Below, piece after piece: positions 9,324 through 19,251 of a DNA stretch of 64,000 bases (positions are counted from its first letter, which is position 1; each line of letters opens with the position of its first letter). The DNA lies in NCBI GenBank assembly GCA_037044905.1, contig JBAOKB010000159.1, forward strand, positions 124,001 to 188,000, given 5' to 3'. Both the position numbers and the translations under genes were made by a program. The notes under the pieces were generated by a model. The model ran no database searches. It was given only the letters and a program-made list of their open reading frames with translations, and was not told where the DNA came from. Source of the stretch: Hortaea werneckii (Eukaryota; Ascomycota; Dothideomycetes; Mycosphaerellales; Teratosphaeriaceae).

Positions 9324-10787
9324 CTAAGTGACAATCTCCCCCATATCAACCATCTGCGGCTTCCACTTCCTCCCCCTATTCCCTCCTTGCCCAGCAACAC
9401 CTACACTCCCCTCAACCTCACTCGGCACCACGACCTCGCTCTCCGGCGGACTATACAAATACCAACCCCTCAACGCATTCCCCGCCGCTCTCACCCGTCC
9501 CTCATTCAACGAACTCCCCACCCCTTCCCCCAACTTCTCCTTGCCGGAATACACCCCGACCACGAAGACAGGCGTGCGCGAGTGTCGGCCCGTTTCGCTT
9601 AGCAGGCGCGCGACGGGGGGTTCGAGCCCCTCGCGGGCGCAGAGGCGGGAGAGGTCCCGCGTCGGGTGGGTGAAGGCGAAGAGCGGGGAGAGGGGGAGAT
9701 GGCGCGACAGGATGTGCGAGGTGTGGAAGGATTTGGCGGCGGGGATGCCGGCGTGCAGGTAGAGGGCGCCGACGAGGGCGCGGATGAAGGAGGCGGAGGC
9801 GGTTTCGAGCGTGGTGGGGAAGGGGTCTGGCGAGGTGGAGGAAGGGTTGGTGAGGTCGAGCGGTGCGGGTTGTTCGGTGGCGTCGGGGGAGGTCTCGCTG
9901 CTGCTGCTGCCGGATGGTTGCGAGATGGCGGCGCCCGGGTAGGGTTTGTGTTCTTCCGCTGGAGGCAGATCGGTGTGGAGGTCGCCGAATTGGTCGTCGA
10001 GGACGATGCGGCTGCTGGTGCCCCGGCGGTAGTTCCACTCTTCGTTGCGTCGCCCGCTGCCGAGTCGGCGCGCCTGTGGCATGTCCTTGATTCGCCGCAT
10101 CTCGCCATCTTGCATCGCGTTGCCCGGTATCGTTCTCTTCAGCTGGAGCAGACCTGGATCTACTTCCGGACCTGGGGCAGCTACAGCTTCAACGCCCCAT
10201 TCGGCGCGCATGGCGCCCAGGGTGGCGTTCCCGGCGTATGCGTACTGGGCTGCGAAGAGCACGGGCATAGGCAGACGGGGGTATCGGCAGGTCAGGTACT
10301 CGGAGGTGTAGTAGCCGAGGAGGTCTTGACCCAGGATGGCGAGGGAGGCATTGTTGTAGGCGGGTCTGGGATCGGCGGAGGGATCGATCAGACACCGGGC
10401 GAGCGTCTGCAGGGGGAGCTTGGAGGGGAGCGAGAGACGGGCGTGCAGGGCGGACAGCTTCGCGCTCTGGGTCGCTCTTAGGTGTGAAGGCGTGAAGAGC
10501 GAGTTCGATGATGCCGGCGTGTCTGATCCGTGGTTGATGTCTGCCGGAGGTGTATCCCATGCGGCATTCTCTACCGGTGCTGATGCTGCCGTCGATGCGT
10601 GTCTCTTCGTGATGGCGTTTCTACTCTGATCTCTCCAGTGACTCTGCTGCTGCTGATGCTGCTGTGGATGCAACTCTTTCCTCGGCGCTCTTGCATCGTG
10701 GGCAAAGGATCGCTGCAAATGTAATCGAGGATTCCGCGGGGGTTGTTGGATCTGGGTCGCCCACCGTTCCAATCGTAGGCGCTTCAT
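9324..10787 (-). CDS. MRPL3: Mitochondrial large-subunit ribosomal protein mL44 (MRPL3-like)
   Basis: 487 residues if started at the MKRLRLERW methionine (10787). An ATG 33 nt upstream (10820) is in frame but less like a targeting peptide. The N-terminus is Arg-rich with no acidic residues for ~40 positions, as expected of a mitochondrial presequence. Residues ~115-215 and ~330-400 form a degenerate RNase III-type fold (LGQDLLGYYTSEYL; SFIRALVGALYLHAG), split by a disordered Ser/Pro insert. The C-terminal ~90 residues contain a dsRNA-binding-like module (VFVVGVYSGKEKLGEG, then alpha-helical RAAGNALRGW). mL44 is the RNase III-like protein of the mitoribosome large subunit and lacks the catalytic acidic cluster of true RNase III. 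It diverges from the complex I subunit gene starting at 11133. Single exon. Confidence 0.82.
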   Translation of the reverse strand: MKRLRLERWATQIQQPPRNPRLHLQRSFAHDARAPRKELHPQQHQQQQSHWRDQSRNAITKRHASTAASAPVENAAWDTPPADINHGSDTPASSNSLFTPSHLRATQSAKLSALHARLSLPSKLPLQTLARCLIDPSADPRPAYNNASLAILGQDLLGYYTSEYLTCRYPRLPMPVLFAAQYAYAGNATLGAMRAEWGVEAVAAPGPEVDPGLLQLKRTIPGNAMQDGEMRRIKDMPQARRLGSGRRNEEWNYRRGTSSRIVLDDQFGDLHTDLPPAEEHKPYPGAAISQPSGSSSSETSPDATEQPAPLDLTNPSSTSPDPFPTTLETASASFIRALVGALYLHAGIPAAKSFHTSHILSRHLPLSPLFAFTHPTRDLSRLCAREGLEPPVARLLSETGRHSRTPVFVVGVYSGKEKLGEGVGSSLNEGRVRAAGNALRGWYLYSPPESEVVVPSEVEGSVGVAGQGGNRGRKWKPQMVDMGEIVT

Positions 10788-11132
10788 CGGGAACGACTCG
10801 AAAGACAATGCGCACACCAACCTGATGAGTTGGAGAATCGATGCGGGAGTATGTCAATGATTGTGAAGAAGCTGTAATCCGGGATGAAATCCTGTCGCGT
10901 GCGTGCAGCAAATCCCAATTCCAGGCACAGGTTAGTACCTAGGTAGTGTGCTCGCAAGCAGAAGAGCCTCCCCGATCTGCTTCCTTCGCTTCTCCCCCGA
11001 GCCCGCGCCCGCACCCGCAACGCTGCCCGGCTGCACTGTCCGCTGTGACTTCACCTCACTACTACTAACCACTGGGCCGCCTCGCAACACCACGAAACCC
11101 CACTCTCCGACACCCGAACTCCATACACAACC
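10788..11132. promoter_or_regulatory. Divergent intergenic region between two mitochondrial-protein genes
   Basis: 345 bases separate the starts of mL44 (minus) and the NDUFB4-like gene (plus), so the region likely holds a shared or back-to-back promoter. No specific factor site was assigned. Confidence 0.5.
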
Positions 11133-11818
11133 ATGAGACCGACTCAACTGCTCCGCAGCGGTGGCGGCAAGATCCCGTACGTTCGACCTACCTATCCACC
11201 CTGCCTCTCCTCCGACAGGATCCAAGCAGCACAGACACAATCGCGAATCGCCATTGGCTAACCAAATATGAACCTCCTTCGCGAGTTGAAACAGATACCC
11301 CAAGCACGTATGGTCGCCGGCAGGAGGCTGGTACGCGCAGCCTGCAAACTGGAAGCAGAACACGGCCGTCATGGGCGCCGTCGTGGTGGGCATCTGTCTG
11401 ATGGTGGGGAGCGTGAGCGCGGATCGCGAGCACCGTGATAAGATGCCGGATGTACGTTTTTCTTCCTCTCTTTTTCCTGTTCTCTCCCTCTTACACATGC
11501 ACACGGACGCATACGCACACATCCCCATGGGACGAACGCTCCCTCATCTGGCTCTTCTACGCGTTTATGCGCCTCGGCGGCACCGGAGTGGATTCGTAGC
11601 AGCGACTCCTAGCCCTCTTAAACCTTCTTTTACATCCAGCTCTATCGAGATCTCATCTACACGGAGTTCAAGCCACAAATTCCGAATATACAACGACATA
11701 AGACGCAACTGGCTAACCCTTACTTCGCGCGAATAAACAGCCCGACCGATTCTTCCCCTCCCGCTACTGGAGCCGCGAGATCCGCGAGCACGAGCGGGGA
11801 CTCAAGACGAGCGCATAA
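11133..11818 (+). CDS. NDUFB4/NB5M-like complex I accessory subunit, three exons
   Basis: Predicted join 11133-11176, 11295-11451, 11741-11818, giving 92 residues; no single open frame spans it. Donors are GTACGT at 11177 and 11452; acceptors are CAG ending at 11294 and 11740. Phases fit (phase 2, then phase 0). The protein starts MRPTQLLRSGGGKIP, continues with YPKHVWSPAGGWY, has one hydrophobic helix (MGAVVVGICLMVG, ~residues 42-54), then a charged ADREHRDKMPD turn and a PDRFFPSRYW segment before a basic tail. This architecture (aromatic/Pro N-segment, one TM helix, charged matrix tail) resembles the B15/NDUFB4 accessory subunit of NADH:ubiquinone oxidoreductase in fungi. I am confident of the gene and of an inner-membrane location, less so of the exact subunit name. 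It diverges from mL44. Confidence 0.72.
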
Positions 11819-12780
<962 letters not shown>

Positions 12781-14237
12781 CTATCTCCGTCTCAAATACC
12801 AATTAAACCCCAACGCCATCGTCTCAGCACTAAACGGCGTCGGCACCTCCGCCAATCCCGGTCGCGCGACGGGATGTCGCAGATACACCGCCGAGCAGAT
12901 CTTCTGGTTGACTTCGAGATACCGGGGTATAAACGCGAAAGCGCTCATGAAGTCCCGGGGTTTCCAGGGCGTGGCGTAAGGTTTGGAAGGGTCGATGGGG
13001 TTCTGACGCGCGCGGTCGAGGGCGGCGTGCAGGAGTTGGGCGGTTTTGGTGGCGTTGTAGGCGTCGGTTTTTTCGGGGGACATTTGGGGGTTCGTGGATT
13101 GGGATTGGGATTGGGGGGAAGATGGGGAGGTGGAGTCGTTGGAGGTGGTGGAGGCCACGTCGTCGGGGATCTTGGTCATGATTTCCGCGAGGGTGGCTTC
13201 GAGGTCTTCGACTGAGTCGGCGGCGGCGGATGTGGCGGTGGCGTTGTCCTTGTTGCTGCCGTGCTTGGACATGGTTTTCCGGACCGACTGGGAAAAGGCG
13301 CGCAATTCTTGCTGCCGCTTGCCGGAGAGCTTGCGCTTGCTGTCCTCGAGGATGCGCTTTGCGCGCGTCATGAGGTTCTTGAGCGCTTTCTTCGCGTCGG
13401 GCTCGTCTTCGGGTTTGGTGAGCATGGCTTCCCGCTCCTCGTCGGTTTCGAGTGTGGCGGCTCCTGCTTCACTTTCTGGGTCTTCCACCTCGTTTTGCTC
13501 TTCTATCTCCTTCTCTTCCTGGCTCTTGGCCACTCTCGACCCTTGTTCATCCGCTTCTCGCTCTTCGCGACCGTCTTGATCGGATACCGCGCTCGTCTTC
13601 TTCTTCTTCCGTGCGCCTGTCGCGAACATGACTCTCTCCGGATCCACCTGGAACATGTCGCCTGGGTTGAGCTGGTAACCCGGATACACCATCCGCTTGC
13701 CATTCACCTTCACCCAGCCATGAACGACAAACTGCCGTGCCTGCTTGACACTGCTCGCAAATAGTGCTCGCCATATCGCCGTGTCCAATCTCCGCTCGAG
13801 CGGGTAGAAAGTCATATGCATGTACGGCGTCTTCTCGATCCGCTTCTCTTGCCCCCTCTCCCTATCATACCTGCTCACTGGTGCTTCTTCCGCGCCCCTT
13901 CCTCTTCCCGTTGCTTGCTCGCTTCCATCATGCTTGGCGAGATACTGATGGTTCATGGAGACTACGGAAGGTAATCGTCGATCGAACATGCGTGTCCATT
14001 GTCCCTCACGCACGTAAGGGTTGTGGTAGGCGCGGAGCATGGATTTGGCCATCCATTTCTGCTGGAAAAAGGTCTTGGTGGCGGCGGGCGGGGTGACAAG
14101 GCGGGAGAGGTTATATAGTGTTTCTTTGGACCAGTCCTGGCGGACTTTCTACTCGATGGATTAGTTACCGATGGAATTCTGATGGTGAAGGTGAAGAGAC
14201 GTACCGGCTTTTTCAAGCCATGGAATTTCCGAGGCAT
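12781..14237 (-). CDS. NAM9: Mitochondrial small-subunit ribosomal protein uS4m (NAM9), two exons
   Basis: Join of 14237-14205 and 14148-12781, 466 residues. Exon 1 encodes only MPRKFHGLKKP. A 56-nt intron (donor GTACGT, branch-like CTAAT, acceptor TAG at 14151-14149) leads in phase 0 to KVRQDWSKETLYNLSRLV, the conserved Nam9 N-terminus. The S4 RNA-binding domain is clear around residues 135-185 (RRLDTAIWRALFASSVKQAR, then VHGWVKVNGKRM and PGDMFQV). A long charged, Glu/Lys-rich insertion (~190-380) follows, as in other fungal Nam9 proteins, then a conserved C-terminus ending in NWYLRRR. It is a structural protein of the mitoribosomal small subunit needed for mitochondrial translation. It is divergent with LHP1 and lies close to mL44 and a complex I subunit. 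Confidence 0.86.
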
Positions 14238-14646
14238 CGTGAAGTGCGATATGTGCCCAAATCACTCTTTCGGCCTTGGATCGCATCCCATCTCGAACAT
14301 CCATGGATGCATGGCTGCGGAGCGCGGGAATGCCAAGTCTGCGGACTGATGTTGATGCCTGAGGCCGGACGACAGTACAGCCCTCCACCTGCAGCTCGCC
14401 CTCGATCAAAGTGAGGTTCGATATCGATAAGAACTCGAGCCCCACATCGAGCTCGGTCCTCCGACTTAGCGGGTCGAAAATTCAAGGTCGAAGCTATAGA
14501 GACGTCGAAGCTCGAGCTTCACTTGCGACGCCGATTCGCGACTGTCCACACACCACACCACTCACTCTTGGCTGCCACTGACCGCTGCCCACTAACCATT
14601 CACGAGCACACAGCGTCTTTCCGTGGGTCAGTCACACTAATCCATC
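14238..14646. promoter_or_regulatory. Divergent intergenic region NAM9/LHP1
   Basis: 409 bases between the NAM9 and LHP1 start codons, so it likely carries both promoters. The 14395-14520 part is rich in TCGA-containing short repeats (TCGATATCGAT, GTCGAAGCTCGAGC); no factor was assigned. Confidence 0.5.
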
Positions 14647-15930
14647 ATGGCAGAGACCGCCCAGGACGCCATCCCGGCGAGCGACGTGCCGGAGAAGGAA
14701 GTCAGCAACGTCGAGAATGCCGAGGGCACCATTGCCTCCAAGGAAGAGAAGGTCGAGAAGCTGGAGGAGCAGGAGCAGGTCATCGACGGTGAGCGCAACG
14801 GCACCACCGACGGCAAGAGCGAGGAGAAGAAGGACGACGCCAAGGACGACCAGAACGACTCCGCGTCGCAATCACCCTACAGCAAGCGCAAGGACCGTTC
14901 CGAGCACGACCGCTACGAGAACAAGCGCGGTCGCGGTGGCGGCAGAGGTCGCGGCGGACGTGGCGGCGGCAACTACAACAGGAACCGTGCGCGTTTCGAA
15001 GACCAGCCAGAGTCCAAGGAACCCGACGAGATCCGCAGCCAAGTGGAATTCTACTTCTCCGACTCCAACCTGCCCATCGACGCCTACCTGCTCGGCTTGA
15101 CCGGCGGCTCCGAGAACCGCCCGGTGCCGCTGAAGCTCATCCACAGCTTCAAGCGCATGCGTCACTTCCAGCCCTTCTCCGCCGTGCGCGATGCCATCAA
15201 GGACAGCAAATTCCTTGACCTCAACGATCAAGATGAGATCACCCGTAAGACTCCTCTGGCCGACAAATTCACCGACGATGCCGAGGCGAACAAGAAGCTC
15301 GTGCACTCCAACAACATGACTCGCTCCATCTACGCCAAGGGCTTTGGTGAGGAGCACCCCAACACCCACCTCGATATTGAGAACTTCTTCCAGCCCTACG
15401 GCACCGTCAATGCCGTCCGTCTACGCAGGAAGGACGATGGCGAGTTCAAGGGCTCCGTCTTCGTGGAGTTCGGAGATGAAGAGACCCAGAAGAGCTTCCT
15501 GGAGCTCGACCCGAAGCCGCAGTTTGAAGGCAAGGACCTGCAGGTCATGAGCAAGCAGGCGTATGTCGATACCAAGCGCGAAGGCATCCTGGATGGGGAC
15601 GTGAAGCCCAAGAGCCAGAGCTCCTACTACAGAGGCCGCGGACGTGGCGGCGGCAAGAAGGACTCGATCGACCGCGACGACTGGAACAAGCGTCGTGATC
15701 GCGACCAAGGCGGTCGTGGACGCGGACGTGGCCGAGGCCGCGGCGGCAGAGGTCGCGGCGGTGGGCGTGACAACCGCCGTCGGGGTAGCAACGACGATGG
15801 CGCCGAGGGTGAGGGCCAGCGCAACGACGACATCTCTGGTCCTGCCGCTGCAGCCAAGAAGCGTGCCCGGGAGGACGACGGCGAAGTCGGTGGCGAAGCC
15901 AAGAAGGCCAAGGAGGACACTTCGGCTTAG
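14647..15930 (+). CDS. LHP1: La-type RNA chaperone LHP1
   Basis: 427 residues to the first stop (TAG, 15928-15930). The acidic N-terminal tail and an RGG-like stretch (~95-115) precede the La motif (~130-225: QVEFYFSDSNLPIDAYLLGL, then FKRMRHF and FLDLNDQDEI). An RRM follows (~220-310: SIYAKGF near 222, GSVFVEF as RNP1). The C-terminal tail has RGG/GRG repeats and a bipartite basic segment (KKRAREDD and KKAKED) fitting a nuclear localisation signal. La proteins bind the UUU-OH 3' ends of Pol III transcripts and protect pre-tRNAs. No intron is needed for this form. Downstream, the same frame continues open after the TAG (see separate entry), which is unusual. Confidence 0.9.
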   Translation: MAETAQDAIPASDVPEKEVSNVENAEGTIASKEEKVEKLEEQEQVIDGERNGTTDGKSEEKKDDAKDDQNDSASQSPYSKRKDRSEHDRYENKRGRGGGRGRGGRGGGNYNRNRARFEDQPESKEPDEIRSQVEFYFSDSNLPIDAYLLGLTGGSENRPVPLKLIHSFKRMRHFQPFSAVRDAIKDSKFLDLNDQDEITRKTPLADKFTDDAEANKKLVHSNNMTRSIYAKGFGEEHPNTHLDIENFFQPYGTVNAVRLRRKDDGEFKGSVFVEFGDEETQKSFLELDPKPQFEGKDLQVMSKQAYVDTKREGILDGDVKPKSQSSYYRGRGRGGGKKDSIDRDDWNKRRDRDQGGRGRGRGRGRGGRGRGGGRDNRRRGSNDDGAEGEGQRNDDISGPAAAAKKRAREDDGEVGGEAKKAKEDTSA

Positions 15931-16245
15931 ACAGCTGGAGGTCATTTCACGGCCAAGACCGGTAGGCGCAAGGGCAGCGGCGGCCGTCGCCGCAACGCCC
16001 CAGCCCCTTCAGCGCTCTCCCCTACCGATTTCGGCTCGAAGACGCCCGCGCCCGCCCGCGGCTCTGATCGTTTCGACCAGCTCATTATCGAGGGCAGGGC
16101 CAGGGCCAGGGCCAAAGTCGACAACATCCAACGTGAATATGAAGCTACTTTGCAACAGAAGGAAAGAGACGAGGGATCTGATGACCAGACCGGCGTGAAG
16201 AAGGTGGATGGCGACAAGGACAGTGGCAATGGTCAGGGGGGTTAA
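15931..16245 (+). other. In-frame coding-like extension after the LHP1 stop
   Basis: Directly after the LHP1 TAG the same frame stays open for 104 codons to a TAA at 16243-16245. Composition is coding-like: mostly C/G-ending codons, a basic Gly/Arg patch, then a charged helical stretch (FDQLIIEGRARARAKVDNIQ and REYEATLQQKERDEG). Two routes could translate it. One is readthrough of UAG. The other is removal of a 126-nt in-frame segment, 15809-15934 (donor GTGAGG, acceptor ACAG), which deletes the stop and joins GCC-GAG-G to CT-GGA-GGT without changing frame. That segment encodes the KKRAREDD/KKAKED nuclear-signal region, so the isoforms would differ in localisation signals. No good branch site was seen. 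Confidence 0.5.
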
Positions 16246-17193
16246 GGAAAGATCCCCCTAGTGATCCTGCTTGCTAGATCGACCTGGACAAAGAACCGGG
16301 ATTCTGGTGACTCTTTTCTGTTTGGTGGTGCTGATGGTTGGGTAACCCTGCAAACATCACCGTCCCCTTTCCTCTTTGACAAAGTTCACTTGATCCCCTC
16401 TGGTCTGCTGAACAGGGTTAAGAGCAATATGACTGGAAGGAACGGAAACCTCTGGGGTCGAGCGAAGGATGGTTATCGCGGACACTTTGGTTCGTACACA
16501 GTTCATCGTACGTACCTTGAAAGGAAAGGATAGTATTCAAGGAAGGAAAAGGGAGGAAAAAGGGAATGAGAGGATAGTTCTTTGCAGCAAAAATTGTGAA
16601 AGGGAACTTTCTCAACTTCATTTTTTTCTTATTTTATTTTTTGGTTTTCAAATACTTTACTCCCTGCTGATCTCTATTTTGCTTCTGATTGACTCTTCTC
16701 TCTTGCCTAGCAGCGACTGTTCTCATTTCTCATTCGTCTGCTCCGATACACCCGCTTCCCAAACAAACCCGGGACGATGGCGGAACTTGTGGGAAAGGAT
16801 GATGGGTCTTGAGGGCAAGGCTCGTCGACAGGTGGAATCGTACTACTTCATGATGTGCCCCAATTAGCTTTTCTCATGGCCAACGCTCGAATGAAGGAAA
16901 AGGGAGATCTCATATCGTTATATTCCCCACAAGATGATGAACTTTTTTTTTTAAAAAAAAATTACTAGTATAAAACTATTTTGCACCTTCCAACGCCTCG
17001 CTGAAAATATCGAGACCCTCTGGCCAGGGCTTTCGCCAGGCTACCGGGGTCACAGGAGGGAATTGGGTATCATAAAGAAAGCAACAAAAACAATCCCTCT
17101 CAAACCTACATCCTTTTCCGCCCGAATCATCATCCCTCTCTCCTCTTTCACAGCCCACTGCACGCATTGCTCGCAAAACGCAACCCATCCCTC
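16246..17193. other. Convergent intergenic region
   Basis: Between the end of the LHP1 extension and the 3' end of the phosphatase gene. It contains T-rich segments (16619-16660) and a T/A run near 16945-16965. Small open frames lack any recognisable motif. Confidence 0.55.
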
Positions 17194-18216
17194 CTACTCC
17201 ATCGGCAAATCAACAAAAGGCGCAAACGTCCTACCCCCAAACCTCTCCCAATCATCATCCCCCGCACCAACCCCCTCCATCTCCTCATCCTCATCCCGCT
17301 CTAAACCCCTCTTACACCCGGACAACCTCTGCCCCCCACCAACACCAGCACTAGCAAACCCATCCTCCTCCCCCTCCCTCAAAACCCTCCCACTACTCCC
17401 CCCCACCACCTCCCTCTCCACCTGCCTTCTCGCACACAAAATATCCCAATACCCCTGCAACAGCCTCTTAATCCCATCGTCGAAATTCACACAGAACCTT
17501 TGCGCCTGGACCAACTGCATGGCTTTAATGAAATCCACATCGGCGTGGACTTCCATGAGGTAAGCGGCGACGACGGCGGCGGAGCGCTCGTTGCCGCTTT
17601 CGCAGAAGACGAGGACTTTGCCGACGCGGCCGGTGGTCGCGTGGTGGCGCGCGAGGTGCGCGGTGATGAGCGCCGTGGTGTGTGGGAAGAGCGCGATCAG
17701 GTCGTGGGTGGAGGTGAGGTCGATCAGGTGGTGTTCGATTTTGAGGTGGGAAGTGGTGCGGTGGAGGGCGTTGGTCATGAGTTTGTTGGGGAGGGAGAGG
17801 GATTGGTGGCGGATGCCGAGGAGGAGGGTGATGGAGGGGTCGGAGGCCGGGAGGGTGGGGTCGTTGGTCGTGGTGGTGGTGGGCGCGGAGAGGGGGATGT
17901 GGTTCTTTTCGCCTTTGAGGAAGGCTTCGTCTTTGCAGGCGGGCATGGGTCCGAGGTAGAGGTAGGGGAGGATCATTTGGGCCTCGCGGCGGCGCTCGTA
18001 AGTCCATTCAAGCACGGCATTTTGGGAGACGAGGTTGTGGAAGTTGACGGCGGAGAGGAAGTTGGCGGAGCGAAGAGCATTGAGAGTGATTTCGGGTAAG
18101 GCTTGAGAGTTGAGGGCGGGTGGGGGGACGACGATGCGGGGAGGAGTGGGCACGCGGTAGGAGTATTCCGCCGTCTTGTGCGGGTAGGTCAAGGCATCGA
18201 GCTCGGCGGAGGCCAT
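17194..18216 (-). CDS. Dual-specificity phosphatase-like protein (STYX-related)
   Basis: 340 residues, single exon. N-terminal ~75 residues are fungal-specific. The core starts with MILPYLYLGP (~81), a typical entry strand of DSP domains, and contains a P-loop C205-E-S-G-N-E-R211-S that keeps the catalytic Cys and Arg of CX5R, although the usual preceding His is Phe204. Helix AAVVAAYLMEVHADV and the FIKAMQLVQAQRFCVNFDDG segment match the C-terminal half of DSP folds. A Thr/Asn loop (~112-120) is inserted in the middle. The last ~70 residues are disordered and acidic. It may be an active protein phosphatase or an RNA/protein-binding pseudo-enzyme like STYX; retention of Cys argues for activity. 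The substrate is unknown. Confidence 0.75.
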   Translation of the reverse strand: MASAELDALTYPHKTAEYSYRVPTPPRIVVPPPALNSQALPEITLNALRSANFLSAVNFHNLVSQNAVLEWTYERRREAQMILPYLYLGPMPACKDEAFLKGEKNHIPLSAPTTTTTNDPTLPASDPSITLLLGIRHQSLSLPNKLMTNALHRTTSHLKIEHHLIDLTSTHDLIALFPHTTALITAHLARHHATTGRVGKVLVFCESGNERSAAVVAAYLMEVHADVDFIKAMQLVQAQRFCVNFDDGIKRLLQGYWDILCARRQVEREVVGGSSGRVLREGEEDGFASAGVGGGQRLSGCKRGLERDEDEEMEGVGAGDDDWERFGGRTFAPFVDLPME

Positions 18217-19251
18217 GTTTTGGATGCAGTGTACTGGAGCGGATATGCAATGAGTCCGTGTCGGTTAGCCGAGTCGATATAGTCGATCTGCAGCAGGATG
18301 CCGGTTGTCGAGAGTGAAAGCGTTGTGAAGGACAATGTTCAAGTAGGTAGCCTTACGACGGAAGAGGACTGAAGACTAATCCGTCTTTCACAAGTGAATG
18401 GCTAGAATTGAAATGGGATCTCATGTCTCTCGTGTATGTGTCTACCTTGTGATCTAGCCACTCCACTTCATCAATTCGAAGTGAAGCTGAACGTCACTTG
18501 GGAAGAGACGCACGTGCTAACTCCGTTATCCCCGTCCTCCATCTAGATGCAGACTCACGTGCATTTGCCTGTCCGTGTGTGTTGTTCAACTCGCTGCAGA
18601 ACCTGAGTAAAGGTCGACTCCAGCTTTATCCGATCTATTTGAAGGGGAAAGAAGGACGTCTACCAACACCTGTCAGAGCATCCACCCCTTCATCTCCGCG
18701 ACGGTCAGCGAAACCGGTCCTTTCACTCCACCACGACCAGGTATTCCATGCGTTCCAGTCTATCAAAACCATAAAGTAGAAAAATACCCAGATTGAGAAA
18801 AGCACCAAAAAATGTATTTGCGGAGAGCGTGCAGCACGGAGGGATGCCTGACGCTTATTGGGTATATATTTCTAGCCAGAGAAAAGAAAAAAATGGTATA
18901 AACTCTGCCCCGCTCAGAACGCAAGAAAGAAACAAAGATCCGGAAAAAGATCCCTTCCAAAAAAACTCTCCTTCTCTTCTTCTGCTCCTTACCAATATCA
19001 AGATCCCTGTTCGCCGCTAAGAAACGCCATATTCACCAGATCGCGCCAAGATTAGAAGACCAAAAAGAAACCAAAAAAAAAAAAAAAAACTATAAATCCA
19101 TGATCCGACAGGAGACAGTGCAACCTCCCCTCACTCCCAAGAACTAGTCCTTACAATGACCAGCAGCGAGACTCGCAAACGTCCACTCCGCCGCCACAAT
19201 GACCGAAAGTGCCGCCCCCGTTAAAAAGAGGAGAAAGAGAGAGCGAACGCA
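18217..19251. other. Intergenic region, no supported gene
   Basis: Upstream flank of the phosphatase gene and 3' flank of the GT41 gene, both on the minus strand. It holds an A-run (~19073-19089) and AT-rich DNA near 18770-18960. I see no coding signal. Confidence 0.55.

Noticed and set aside
9615..9645. T-arm-like GGTTCGAGCCCC suggesting a tRNA
   Set aside because: It lies in the mL44 coding sequence and no acceptor, D or anticodon arms can be placed around it.
14872..15369. Antisense open frame of 165 codons under LHP1
   Set aside because: It mirrors the strong codon bias of the La gene and has no own start context or domain.
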